Source: Cyclobacterium plantarum | GTDB taxonomy: Bacteria > Bacteroidota > Bacteroidia > Cytophagales > Cyclobacteriaceae | NCBI RefSeq assembly: GCF_011290685.1 | Contig: NZ_JAANYN010000004.1 | Location: forward strand, 372,001-436,000 | DNA: 64,000 nt | Direction of reading: 5' to 3' | Part shown: positions 27,246-36,766 of the stretch, one piece after another | How positions within the stretch are numbered: the stretch's first letter is position 1 | Layout: each line of letters starts with the position of its first letter | Made by a program: the position numbers and the translations under genes | Notes under the pieces: model-generated | The model's input: the letters and a program-made list of their open reading frames with translations, nothing else | What the model was told of the DNA's origin: nothing | Database searches by the model: none

Positions 27246-29891
27246 ATGTCAAACAAACTTAGTTCCGTCATCTACCAATACAGACACTATAAGGCTGATC
27301 AGGTGCTTACCCATACCCAGCTAAACGAGACCATAGCCTATTTTGAAGATCAGGACCGGCTCACACGTATGGCCCTGTTCGGTGTAGGCATCCTCCATGG
27401 CCTGCAAATCGAGTTGGACGAGTCTTCCGAAACGACCCAGCTTATCATTCGTCAGGGGGTGGGAATTACAACCGATGGTGATTTAATTTTGCTGCATCAG
27501 GCCCTAACCGAAACCCAACCCAAAGAGAAAAATATTGGCATAGATCAGCTCATATTTACCCATTTCAGGGAATATGAAGATGCGAATGCCAGGTATAGCC
27601 CATATTTTTTTCCTGAAGAAGGACAGGTACCTCTGTGGGAAATGTGTCAGGAAAACGATGAAAATGCCCAGTCATTGGATAGTCTTCCTGACTGGCAGGA
27701 CAAAATCCTGCTGGCCTACCTGGAGTGCTACCCCAAACCCCAGGATATATGTGGGGATATAAATTGTGACAATCAGGGAGAAGAACAGGTTACCCGGTTG
27801 AGAATTTTGATGATGAACGAAGGTGATGTGGAACAGCTTGTCAGTCATGATCCTCTTTTCCTAAGAAAAAGACAAATCGACAATGCCGTTTCTGCCCTTT
27901 CTCCGCTTCAATTGCTGAAAGTAGTGCATCAGGAAAGTAATACGTCTTCCCAATTGCAGATAGATCGCCTTTACAGAGATGCTATACTGGATGGAAACAC
28001 CATTGCAGACCTTAAATCAGGAATCCAGACTATTCTAAACGAATTTGAATTTCTTTTTGAGGATAGTGTTTTAATAACTGCCTTAAGGGAGGATCTGGAT
28101 ACTTTATTGGATGCGGTATTCAATTTTGAACAGGACGCTGCTTATCAATACAATCAGTATCGCTATCTTTTGGCTAAAGATTTGGTAGGAACTTACAATG
28201 AATTATTGGCTGAATTGAAAATCTTTAACTCCTGGCCAAATCCTGATATAGCTGCATTTCCCAAGCACCTGCTTTTTGGAAAAATTAGCGATGCGTCCTT
28301 CCGGCATGCTTTTTTTCCTTCCCCATCCCTGGGCTCAGGAACCGAACAGCTGGAATTGATCAATTCTCTTTTGAAAAAAACCTATTACCTTCTCGTTTCC
28401 TTTGGAATCAGCGGAGGGGAAGGGCTGAGAATCATTCCCAATGGGAACTCATCTTCCAATAGCCGTTTTCCTTCCATTCCATTTTTCTATCAAAACAACC
28501 AGGGCCTCACTGCCCATTGGCGATTTAAGGGTAATCCATTGATTTTCAGATATGATATTGGAAGTAACCCTTTATTGATGGAATACAGCGGACTGGATTC
28601 GTATTGGATAGGAGGGCATTTAGGAGCAGATGGAGAACAAACCTATCAGTCGCTGCTGTCGATGGTGAAGCAGTTTGGATTGGAGTTTAAAGTATATCAT
28701 TTTGATTTGTCGGCTACAGATGGGAAGTTAAAGAAGTTTTTGCAATCCCATCCTTCTAGTATAAGTATGGGAGGAGTGGCCAAATCGGGAACCTATATCC
28801 TGTTGAGTTATCAAAACCAGGTATTTGGGGACTTGTCTCTTTCCTACCGGGTGGTGGATGAGATCAGGCAGTCGGACCATTCGCACGTCAGGGTAGCTGC
28901 TTGTTCCTATCCCTGGATCAGTACCCTCAAATACCTGAATAATTTGTCCAGGAGTCTGAAGGGAAGTCGCAGAAATTCCGGAGTACAACCCGAATCTTAC
29001 CTTTTGGTGATCAGGGATTACGAGATCAACGGGCAGCCGATGATCAGTGGACCTGTAACTTTGGCCATTCCTTTGGAGAATATATTTAATCGGAGGATGC
29101 ATGCCATTACTGAAAGCCTTAATGAGCGTTTTCCAAAGGGATTGGTGTTTGATTATGATGAATCTTTAAAGAGGTTTCTAATCACGAGACCATATGATGA
29201 TGAATTTACAGTAAGTTTTGCAGATACCACCCTGAATATCAACAGCCCTGTCTATACCTATACCCAGGACGGAATGGAGAAAACCGATCAGACCTTCAGG
29301 CTGGATGCCATTCGTTGTGAGGAGAAAAGATTGTACAGAGAATCTACCTATATGCAGTTGCAGAATGAATTTGCCCCTACCAATAAAGATGACGATTATG
29401 GGGCATACAAGGGAAAGTGGCAGGAATGGTATTCGCTTATTGAACGACTCAAAACAGACGCAAGATTTACCGGAACCAATAACCCTCCCCGAATCCCCCA
29501 AAGTTATGAAGACCTGCCCGCCTCCCTGAGAAGGATCATCGGGCCGATTAGAAATGAATTGACAGGGTCAGGAGTTTCTCATCAACTTTACCTGACCGGT
29601 GATTGGATGAATGGAAGCTGGGCCAGTATAGAAATGATTGATGACTACAAAAACACAACCAATACAAATGACTTGATTTTCCGGTTTTTGAATCTAAGGT
29701 CTAAATTACACGAGAAAGAACAAGCCACAAAGGCCTCCCTTTTTGTAGTATTGACCAATGAATCCAATAGAGCCGAAATAGAAAACCTTATGGAACCCTG
29801 GACTGATAAGGCAGATATATATATCGAAGGGCCTCAGGTAAGAGGGAGAAGAAGAATTATTGATGGTATTACTGAAAAATTAAGGTTATGA
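27246..29891 (+). CDS. Unknown 881-residue eCIS protein (fibre/Afp13 position)
   Basis: No catalytic domain recognised. The opening (YRHYKADQVLTHTQLNETIAYFEDQDRLTR) followed by VGILHGLQIELD and GVGITTDGDLI looks like a structural beta-helix or baseplate-attachment module. A helical middle part (about 220-330) and a mixed C-terminal half follow. In PVC/Afp loci the tail fibre gene lies between Afp12 and the tape measure, exactly this slot, so a fibre or baseplate-ornament role is possible. No adenovirus-fibre-like repeats are visible, which weakens that. It is followed by a strong hairpin. Confidence 0.6.
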   Translation: MSNKLSSVIYQYRHYKADQVLTHTQLNETIAYFEDQDRLTRMALFGVGILHGLQIELDESSETTQLIIRQGVGITTDGDLILLHQALTETQPKEKNIGIDQLIFTHFREYEDANARYSPYFFPEEGQVPLWEMCQENDENAQSLDSLPDWQDKILLAYLECYPKPQDICGDINCDNQGEEQVTRLRILMMNEGDVEQLVSHDPLFLRKRQIDNAVSALSPLQLLKVVHQESNTSSQLQIDRLYRDAILDGNTIADLKSGIQTILNEFEFLFEDSVLITALREDLDTLLDAVFNFEQDAAYQYNQYRYLLAKDLVGTYNELLAELKIFNSWPNPDIAAFPKHLLFGKISDASFRHAFFPSPSLGSGTEQLELINSLLKKTYYLLVSFGISGGEGLRIIPNGNSSSNSRFPSIPFFYQNNQGLTAHWRFKGNPLIFRYDIGSNPLLMEYSGLDSYWIGGHLGADGEQTYQSLLSMVKQFGLEFKVYHFDLSATDGKLKKFLQSHPSSISMGGVAKSGTYILLSYQNQVFGDLSLSYRVVDEIRQSDHSHVRVAACSYPWISTLKYLNNLSRSLKGSRRNSGVQPESYLLVIRDYEINGQPMISGPVTLAIPLENIFNRRMHAITESLNERFPKGLVFDYDESLKRFLITRPYDDEFTVSFADTTLNINSPVYTYTQDGMEKTDQTFRLDAIRCEEKRLYRESTYMQLQNEFAPTNKDDDYGAYKGKWQEWYSLIERLKTDARFTGTNNPPRIPQSYEDLPASLRRIIGPIRNELTGSGVSHQLYLTGDWMNGSWASIEMIDDYKNTTNTNDLIFRFLNLRSKLHEKEQATKASLFVVLTNESNRAEIENLMEPWTDKADIYIEGPQVRGRRRIIDGITEKLRL

Positions 29892-29893
29892 AA

Positions 29894-29933
29894 AGGGACC
29901 AATCATACAAATTCCGGATGATGATTGGTCCCT
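29894..29933 (+). other. Strong intercistronic hairpin inside the eCIS cluster
   Basis: A 13-bp perfect stem: AGGGACCAATCAT (29894-29906) pairs with ATGATTGGTCCCT (29921-29933) across a 14-base loop, beginning two bases after the stop of the 881-residue protein. No T tract follows, so it is not a canonical terminator. An mRNA-stabilising or attenuating element is more likely. The following sequence up to 30149 holds no convincing gene. Confidence 0.75.
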
Positions 29934-30149
29934 CATGGGCTTCTTTCCTAGTTCCACAGACTTTAATCTCTAATCCAGTAACTCAACGACTCAACAGTGA
30001 TGTAAACAACACAGAAAGTGCGCGATTTCCAGACATTTTGACTTCCAGACTGATTCCTATTCCATACTTATTGCCAGTAAAATAACGCTTAGTCTTACCG
30101 ACTTTGCTGAAATAAAGATAAAGAATAATTGGCTACGAATCAAAATATT

Positions 30150-31658
30150 ATGAGTAAAAATAAAACTCATAGCATACAAAAAGTTCAGGTGGATATTTTC
30201 ACTTCTTCCATGGATACAGGTAAGTTGATGGAAAGGGACATGAGGTCATTTATCCGGGAGAGGATCTTCCCCTTGATCGAGCAATATCTGGATGAACTGG
30301 AAAGTAAACTGGATAATCGTTCTCTTCAAATACCGCTTTTGTCTCTGGAAATTGGTTTTGCCAAAAATGATTTCCCGACCATAGCCGACCTGGAAGTTCA
30401 AATTAATGCTCAAATGTATGAAGTAATGGAAAAAGCACCGGCTATTTCTTACCAAAAGGATTCTTTTCGGCTGTCCAAAAAAGCAAACGGGCAATTGAGG
30501 AATAATTTACCAGTAGAAAATTTCTCAGGGGAAAATGAAACAGAAAAGGTCCTGCTTTTGGAAAATGAAAACAAGGATTTTCAGGCTTGGATATATTTTT
30601 TGGAAAAAGGTGAGCTGCCCTGGTGGTATCCTGAAGTTCAGGCAAGAATCAATTTTCAGTTCAAAACTTTGAAGCCCTTTTTGGAAAATGACTTAAATAG
30701 AAATGCTTTATGGCAAAAAATAGCTTCTAATCGGGTGTTTTTTGATCGGCTGCTGTCACAATATTCGGGTGAAGAGATAAAGCAGTTGTTATGGTTTATT
30801 TTAAACGATAAAATTCCAATGAGTCGGTTAGATTTTGAGCGTATCAACAAGAAAATATCCAGCAATGAGCAGGAAGTTTTTTTTCAAATCCTTATCGGGA
30901 TAAGCCATTACCAGGAAGGTAAAGCTTCTTATGAAGTACCCTTCAGTAAGGCACTGACAGCAAATGGTATCCCTATAAAGTTTTTTGCTTCAATTAACGC
31001 AGTGGTTCAAGATACCCTAAGAAAATCTGAATTACCCATTTGGGAAAGTTTTTTTGATGAATTTAAAAATATTATCGAAAGCCAAAAGGGTCATCAAGGC
31101 GGTGATGGTTCAGAAGCACAGCATGTAATGATTGAATCTTCGGACAGGAGTCAAAAGAATGATGGAGAAAGCCATTACCTTGAACATGCGGGGTTGGTCT
31201 TAATACATCCATTTCTGAAGGCATTTTTTAGTGATTGTGGGTTTTTGGATCAGGGTGGTAAACTTATTGAACCTGAGCTTGCCGTCCATAGCCTTTATTA
31301 CCTGGCCAGCAGACAGGTTGCTCCATTTGATTTTGAATTGGTTTTTGAAAAATACCTCTGTGGATTGGACATTCATCAACCCATACCCAGGGATATAAAA
31401 TTAAGTAGGGGCATCCGGGAAAAAGCGGCTATGTTATTGGAATCTTTGTTGGAAAATTGGAGTAAACTGAAAAATACAGGTGCAGAGACAGTTCGCAATG
31501 AATTTTTGACCCGCAGTGGGAAGCTGGTTTTAGAAGACCATCAGGACCGTTTATTTATTGAGCGGAAAGCCCAGGATGTTTTGTTGGATGGATTACCCTG
31601 GAACCTGTCCATTATTAAATTACCCTGGAGGAAAAAATTGTTATTGGTGGAATGGTAA
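30150..31658 (+). CDS. eCIS tape measure protein (CIS_TMP family)
   Basis: 502 residues from ATG at 30150; a TTG at 30129 is less likely. The N-terminus (HSIQKVQVDIFTSSMDTGKL ... IRERIFPLIEQYLDELESKL) and the late block LEHAGLVLIHPFLKAFFSDCG match Bacteroidota proteins named contractile injection system tape measure proteins. The protein is helical and should set the tube length. Position after the baseplate genes and before the cargo matches Afp14. It is preceded by a 258-base gap with a hairpin, and the cargo gene follows after 12 bases. Confidence 0.82.
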   Translation: MSKNKTHSIQKVQVDIFTSSMDTGKLMERDMRSFIRERIFPLIEQYLDELESKLDNRSLQIPLLSLEIGFAKNDFPTIADLEVQINAQMYEVMEKAPAISYQKDSFRLSKKANGQLRNNLPVENFSGENETEKVLLLENENKDFQAWIYFLEKGELPWWYPEVQARINFQFKTLKPFLENDLNRNALWQKIASNRVFFDRLLSQYSGEEIKQLLWFILNDKIPMSRLDFERINKKISSNEQEVFFQILIGISHYQEGKASYEVPFSKALTANGIPIKFFASINAVVQDTLRKSELPIWESFFDEFKNIIESQKGHQGGDGSEAQHVMIESSDRSQKNDGESHYLEHAGLVLIHPFLKAFFSDCGFLDQGGKLIEPELAVHSLYYLASRQVAPFDFELVFEKYLCGLDIHQPIPRDIKLSRGIREKAAMLLESLLENWSKLKNTGAETVRNEFLTRSGKLVLEDHQDRLFIERKAQDVLLDGLPWNLSIIKLPWRKKLLLVEW

Positions 31659-31670
31659 ACAAAACAAGAA

Positions 31671-33110
31671 ATGAAAAGGCAGTCAGTCAGAAGGTCTACG
31701 GTAGGTATAATTAATCCTGTTTTCCAAAATAAAAAAGGAAACAGTTTCTTTAGGGCTAATGCAGAGCGCACAATGCCTGCTACTGATAAGGAGGGAATGT
31801 TTATTCAGAAGCAGTCTGCTGATAATGAAATGGAGGACTCCATGCAAATGGCTCCTGAGGATGAAAATGAAGTGCAATTGATGTCAGAGTCCGGGGAAGA
31901 AGAGCAGGTTCAAACAAAAGGGGAAGAAGAAGAGGTCCAAGCCAAAGAGCAAAAGGAACAGGCAATGGCCAAAGGAGAGGAGGATGAAGTTCAGACGAAA
32001 GGGGAAGAGGAAGAGGTCCTGGCCAAAGAGGAGGAGGAACAGATTCAGATGAAGGAAGAAGAGGAGCAGATTCAAACCAAAACTGCAGGGGCAGGAGGCA
32101 GGCAGGAACAAGCGGAATTGATGGAGCCGCTTTTACACCGAAGAAAAGGTGCCGGCAACCCTTTGGAGGGTAAGAGCAGAAAGCTGATGGAACAGGGTTT
32201 TGGAGCGGATTTTAGCCAGATTAGGATTCATACAGACGCTGAGTCTCACCGTATGAATCAATCCATCCACGCTCAGGCCTTTACCTATGGCAACGATATA
32301 TTTTTCAAAAAAGACAAATACAGGCCGGAGAGTCGGGAAGGGAGACATTTGCTTGCCCACGAGCTCACCCATACCATTCAGCAAAAGGGCAAAAAGCCAA
32401 AAACCATTCAGGGACATTGGAGCAAAAATGAAACCTACCATCCTTTGGATAAAAAAGGTATACGGGTTGCGGTAAAATTAGAATTTGCAGGAGCTGTTTG
32501 GAACAAAAGCAGCAACACTGCCCTCGACACTACAGGTCTTGCCGCTGCCGCGGAAAAACAGGTTTCCAATAGTTTCCGGGGAAAAATCAAAAAGCGTGTA
32601 TTGGGTATTGATATCCTTTATGACGTAACCACAACAGCTTCCATAAGGGTGATTTCCAAGTTGACTGATTTGAATTTTGGGTCCGAACACCTGCTGGTAG
32701 TATTGGACGATTCCCATCCCAAAGTTAAAGGCACATATGGTCGGGGACCCTTTTACGGCACCATTGTATACCTGAATGAAAAACACATTGGTCCGATGAT
32801 TTCCGGGGCTGACGAAAACACCATCCCTCATGAAGTAGGCCACACTGCCGGATTGAAACACCTGATGGAAAAAGGGGAAGAATCAGGTGTGTTGGGGAAA
32901 ATGATAAAGGACTTGCATCACCAGGCCAACAAAGACAATATCATGTGGAGAGGGGGCGGTCACCCCAGTTATTCCGGGGCTGATGCAGACGCCAACCTCA
33001 CCCAAACCAATACGCAACAATTGGAAGAGGTACATCAAAACATTCAAAATAAAAAGATCAATCAACTGGATCTGTTTAGTTTGGTGGATTTATATGCCTT
33101 AGAAAAGTAG
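31671..33110 (+). CDS. eCIS-core (DUF4157) putative cargo with metzincin-type protease domain
   Basis: 479 residues. About 1-150 is a low-complexity acidic segment with VQTKGEEEE-like repeats. The eCIS-core/DUF4157 domain (about 175-240) contains FGADFSQIRIHTD, AQAFTYGNDIFF and HLLAHELTHTIQQ, with zinc motif His230-Glu231-His234. The C-terminal domain holds a second, metzincin consensus HEVGHTAGLKH (His387, Glu388, His391, Gly394, His397) and a possible Met-turn in DNIMWRGG (Met425). DUF4157 proteins are typical eCIS-associated cargo. A zinc protease toxin delivered by the particle is the best reading; the target is unknown. There is no signal peptide. Confidence 0.82.
   Translation: MKRQSVRRSTVGIINPVFQNKKGNSFFRANAERTMPATDKEGMFIQKQSADNEMEDSMQMAPEDENEVQLMSESGEEEQVQTKGEEEEVQAKEQKEQAMAKGEEDEVQTKGEEEEVLAKEEEEQIQMKEEEEQIQTKTAGAGGRQEQAELMEPLLHRRKGAGNPLEGKSRKLMEQGFGADFSQIRIHTDAESHRMNQSIHAQAFTYGNDIFFKKDKYRPESREGRHLLAHELTHTIQQKGKKPKTIQGHWSKNETYHPLDKKGIRVAVKLEFAGAVWNKSSNTALDTTGLAAAAEKQVSNSFRGKIKKRVLGIDILYDVTTTASIRVISKLTDLNFGSEHLLVVLDDSHPKVKGTYGRGPFYGTIVYLNEKHIGPMISGADENTIPHEVGHTAGLKHLMEKGEESGVLGKMIKDLHHQANKDNIMWRGGGHPSYSGADADANLTQTNTQQLEEVHQNIQNKKINQLDLFSLVDLYALEK
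31908..32081 (+). repeat. Degenerate tandem repeat coding VQTK-GEEEE units
   Basis: About 58 codons with five to six imperfect units of 8-12 codons, each carrying (V/I)Q(T/A/M)K followed by a Glu run. The units lie in frame inside the N-terminal segment of the metzincin cargo. Such repeats can change length by slippage. Confidence 0.7.
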
Positions 33111-33127
33111 ATATCCATAGTCGACTC

Positions 33128-36100
33128 ATGAAAGCTTTTACAAGAAAATCCGGCAATAAAAATAAGAGCACCCCGGGAAATACCGGAACTGATTTTTTTC
33201 AGGCCAAACTTCAGGTGGGTCAGCCGGGTGATCAGTATGAGCAGGAAGCTGATGCCATGGCCGATCAGGTGATACAGATGAATGCGGCCGATCAAGGTGC
33301 ATGGGCCATAAAACAGGATGAAACAGAAGATAATGTTCAAAAATCTCCCATTCCTGAAAAAGAAATTCAGGCTCAACCACTGGCACAGTCGGTGACTCCG
33401 GTATTCCTTTCTGAGTCAGAGGATAAACCGCTCCAGGAAAAGGAAGAAGAGGAGGAAATGCTTCAAAAACAGGAGGGGGAAGAAGAGATTCAGGCAGCGC
33501 TCGAACCAAATGAAAGCAAGGAGGCAGAAGATGGAGGAGAAGGGTCTATTCAGATGAAGTCGGAGCAGGCTCCCGAAGTTTCTTCTGTTTTGGAAAGTCA
33601 ATTGAAACAACCATCAGGGGGATCAGGAATGGACGGTGCCACCAGGTCAGACATGGAAGGTAGTTTCGGGGCGGATTTCAGTCAGGTCAAAATACATACC
33701 GGTCCCCAGGCCGTGCAAATGAGCCGGGATCTGGGAGCACAGGCCTTTACCCATGGCAGTGATATTTACTTCAATGAAGGAAAATACAATCCATCTGCTG
33801 TGTCGGGTAAACATTTACTGGCCCATGAGCTGACCCATACACTGCAACAGGGAAGTAGTACTGCCATACAGGGAAGAATGGTGCAAAAAGAGGGAGATGA
33901 GGAAGAAGGGATTTCACCTCCAGAGGGAATAACTCCGATTGAGGATGCTCAAAATTACTTTAGTTTTCAAGATAGAGAAGGAGTTGTTTCTACCTTTCAA
34001 GATGGAACTACAAAAAATTTTAAAGTTGGCAAAATAAAATTGAGTGAATTTAAAGGTAGAAATGAGAGTTTATTCAATCCTCCATTTGAGGTTCCAAGGG
34101 GTAGGAGTACTAATCAGGTTGAAAATTGGAAGAATGAACTCAGGACAGGAATTTCCCAGGAAATCAATAATAAGATTGCTTCAGCCACGAATATTGGTGG
34201 TTTTAATCAAGCGTCATCTGAAGAAAGCAGACATTATTTTTTTAAAGGAAAAACCAATCCTGAATACATTGTTTTTGGTACCCAGGAACAGCTTTTGGAG
34301 CTTGGTTTAGTTCCTACCTGGGACAGAGATTTAGCTCCTGCAACCTTTCAGGTGGATCATATTGTAGAACATCAATTGGGAGGAGAGGACAATAAGACAA
34401 ATTATGAGCTTTTGGAAGCATCGGCAAATGGTAGTTCAGGATCCAGCATTGCCTGGGAAATGAACAAAAAAATGTTGGCCGTTTATAATGTTTTGGATTC
34501 AGCGTTTTATCAGGATTCAAATAGGAGTTTTACGCCAAATCTACCTTCCAGACCACCAAGACAAAATCAATACGTAAACTTGTTCCTTGACCAAGGTTAT
34601 ACTATTTCCTTTGAAAGCAGAGATTTTACACTTCCTAATAATTCAGGCAACCCAAACCAATATTGGGAGTTTTCTGAAGTTCAAAGTAAAGATCATTTAA
34701 ATAAGCTTGAGCCAATGTCTGCAGAAGAAATTGAGGCTTTGGGAAATGAATCTGATCCATCGTTATTTATGGCTCCAACCGGAGGTAGCAGACTTGACAT
34801 TCCTCCAGAAGGCCAATATCCAAAGATCAATTGGCTGAACAGGTTAGATTTGAAAAGTCCACCTGACTTTGTAAACAAAACTTTGCAAGTTGATGCATAT
34901 AAATCTTCCGATATCGGCAAAAAGGAGGTTACTGCATCCTATAATGACATGACTTGGTTCCTGGACAAAGTTGAGGGAACATATATATTCTATGTCAATA
35001 AGGATAGAACCCTTCAAAATGCAGTATCAGGCACAGGTGGTGTGTTTCAAAGCTTGCGACTTCCGGGATTGAGTCCAATCCAAATAGACCAGCTGGAACT
35101 TACTGAGAATGGGTTTTATGGTATAGGGAAGGTTCTTCCGACCGTGCCTTTGATTGCTGATGCAGATATTGATATAGTAATTGATGGTGACGGGGTTAGG
35201 CTAAGAAAATTGTTTTCTGCTGAAGAGTTTTCAATGCCAGCACCTTTCCGAATATCAGAGACTACATTAGAGATTTTTTTTGGAACCCAAGGCTTGGGCA
35301 TTACAGGTCAAACTAACTTTGGAATCGATCAGGTTGGTGAAGGCCATATCAGTGCTACAGCCTCTACCTCCGGTGGCTTTGAATTGGAAGGCGCTTTTAA
35401 TTTTGACTCGGAGCTTTTCGATCCGGCAGAAATCAATGTGGAATACAAGGAAAATACCTGGACCATCGGTGGGGAAATAGGTATACCGGAGGGCAAAGTC
35501 AGGGGGGTGAAAAGTGCTACCATTACTGCTACCTACAGTGAAAATAATTTTGCGGCCACCGGCGAGGCCGAATTGGATATACCCGGCATAGAGCGGGGAA
35601 ACATGGAGATTCAATACGGGGAAGCAGGTTTTTCCATCGGTGGAAATTTTGATCTCAGCAGTGATATTCCCGGAATTACCGGTGGTAATGTAGAAGCCCG
35701 GGTCTCCAAAGCGGAAGGCGCAGAAAATTACGATGTATTCGTTTCGGGAACCGCACAGCCCGATATTCCAGGCATAAGCACTTCCTTGTCGGTTACCTAC
35801 GAAAACGGAGCCCTGACCATTGAAGGGTCTGCTGCTTACAGCCGGGGCATGCTCAGCGGGCGAATAGAAGTAGGTGCCACCAACCGGGCTATAGGGGAGG
35901 ATGGTCAACCTATGGGTGAGCCTGACGAAAACATGCGGGTCTATGGGGGAGGAGAGTTAACCCTTCAGCTCACCCCCTGGCTGGCAGCCACTGCCGGTGT
36001 CCGGCTGTTGCCCAATGGAGAAATTGAAGTAAATGCCAGGTTGGCGGCTGACAGTTATGAAGTCTTCCGAAGAAGGGAAATGAACAGAAACCTGTTTAGG

Positions 36101-36757
36101 GTACCTACCATTGAAATCCCCTTATTTGCCATTCCGTTAGGCCCAAGAAGCATTGGCCTGGTAGCTCAAATCGGGGGAGGGCTAGACTTTACTGCTGGAT
36201 TTGGTCCCGGGGAACTGCGCAACCTTTCCGCAGAAATCACCTATAATCCGGAAAGAGAAGAAGAAACCACGGTCGCCGGTCATGGGGAATTTGCCATTCC
36301 TGCAGATGCGGGGCTTACTTTGCGGGGAGATCTGGGTCTGGGGGTCAGTGTGGCCATTGCCAGTCTTTCCGGAGGAATCGAACTTACGGGCACCCTGGGA
36401 CTGGAAGGAGAGGCACTGGCAGAAGTAGATGTCAACTGGAGTCCTCAAACCGGTTTGGCCCTGGATGCGAGCGGAAGGATTACCGTAAACCCAAAATTCA
36501 TATTTGAAATCAACGCATTTGCCAGAGCCAGTTTGGGAGTTGGCTTTCTTTCCATATCAGAAACCTGGCGGCACAACCTGGCTGCCTACGAGTGGGGGCC
36601 GGGGATACAATTTGGGATTGTATTTCCTGTGCACTACAGGGAAGGTGAACCATTTGACATGTCATTTGATGATATTGAAGTGATTTATCCGGACCTGGAC
36701 GTAATCGATATGGCAAAAGGCCTGGCATCCGACATAAAAAATGATTTATTTGCTTAA
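33128..36757 (+). CDS. eCIS-core (DUF4157) putative cargo with HNH-like motif and long beta-repeat tail
   Basis: 1209 residues. An acidic N-terminus (EKEEEEEMLQKQEGEEE) leads into DUF4157 (about 177-240; FGADFSQVKIHTG, HLLAHELTHTLQQ with His233-Glu-x-x-His237). At 409-438 comes VDHIVEHQLGG ... TNYELL ... SANGSSG. This HNH/His-Me-type pattern (Asp410-His411, Asn425, Asn434) suggests a nuclease. From about 670 to 1170 there are repeated beta strands with (D/G)IPGI-xxGN units, like a translocation or barrel-like tail. Delivery as a toxin is inferred from DUF4157 and gene order. The HNH call is by motif only. Confidence 0.72.
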   Translation: MKAFTRKSGNKNKSTPGNTGTDFFQAKLQVGQPGDQYEQEADAMADQVIQMNAADQGAWAIKQDETEDNVQKSPIPEKEIQAQPLAQSVTPVFLSESEDKPLQEKEEEEEMLQKQEGEEEIQAALEPNESKEAEDGGEGSIQMKSEQAPEVSSVLESQLKQPSGGSGMDGATRSDMEGSFGADFSQVKIHTGPQAVQMSRDLGAQAFTHGSDIYFNEGKYNPSAVSGKHLLAHELTHTLQQGSSTAIQGRMVQKEGDEEEGISPPEGITPIEDAQNYFSFQDREGVVSTFQDGTTKNFKVGKIKLSEFKGRNESLFNPPFEVPRGRSTNQVENWKNELRTGISQEINNKIASATNIGGFNQASSEESRHYFFKGKTNPEYIVFGTQEQLLELGLVPTWDRDLAPATFQVDHIVEHQLGGEDNKTNYELLEASANGSSGSSIAWEMNKKMLAVYNVLDSAFYQDSNRSFTPNLPSRPPRQNQYVNLFLDQGYTISFESRDFTLPNNSGNPNQYWEFSEVQSKDHLNKLEPMSAEEIEALGNESDPSLFMAPTGGSRLDIPPEGQYPKINWLNRLDLKSPPDFVNKTLQVDAYKSSDIGKKEVTASYNDMTWFLDKVEGTYIFYVNKDRTLQNAVSGTGGVFQSLRLPGLSPIQIDQLELTENGFYGIGKVLPTVPLIADADIDIVIDGDGVRLRKLFSAEEFSMPAPFRISETTLEIFFGTQGLGITGQTNFGIDQVGEGHISATASTSGGFELEGAFNFDSELFDPAEINVEYKENTWTIGGEIGIPEGKVRGVKSATITATYSENNFAATGEAELDIPGIERGNMEIQYGEAGFSIGGNFDLSSDIPGITGGNVEARVSKAEGAENYDVFVSGTAQPDIPGISTSLSVTYENGALTIEGSAAYSRGMLSGRIEVGATNRAIGEDGQPMGEPDENMRVYGGGELTLQLTPWLAATAGVRLLPNGEIEVNARLAADSYEVFRRREMNRNLFRVPTIEIPLFAIPLGPRSIGLVAQIGGGLDFTAGFGPGELRNLSAEITYNPEREEETTVAGHGEFAIPADAGLTLRGDLGLGVSVAIASLSGGIELTGTLGLEGEALAEVDVNWSPQTGLALDASGRITVNPKFIFEINAFARASLGVGFLSISETWRHNLAAYEWGPGIQFGIVFPVHYREGEPFDMSFDDIEVIYPDLDVIDMAKGLASDIKNDLFA

Positions 36758-36766
36758 ATTGGGGAT

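Noticed and set aside
29888-30085. 65-residue frame between the 881-residue protein and the tape measure
   Set aside because: It consists partly of the 13-bp hairpin arms and shows no protein-like pattern; probably a by-product of the hairpin region.
31890-32100. CRISPR-like or microsatellite array
   Set aside because: The repeats are in-frame, degenerate and code for Glu-rich units without spacers. It is a coding repeat.
36182-36448. Long antisense frames inside the large cargo gene and other genes
   Set aside because: They mirror codon patterns of the sense gene and have no own motifs or spacing; shadows.
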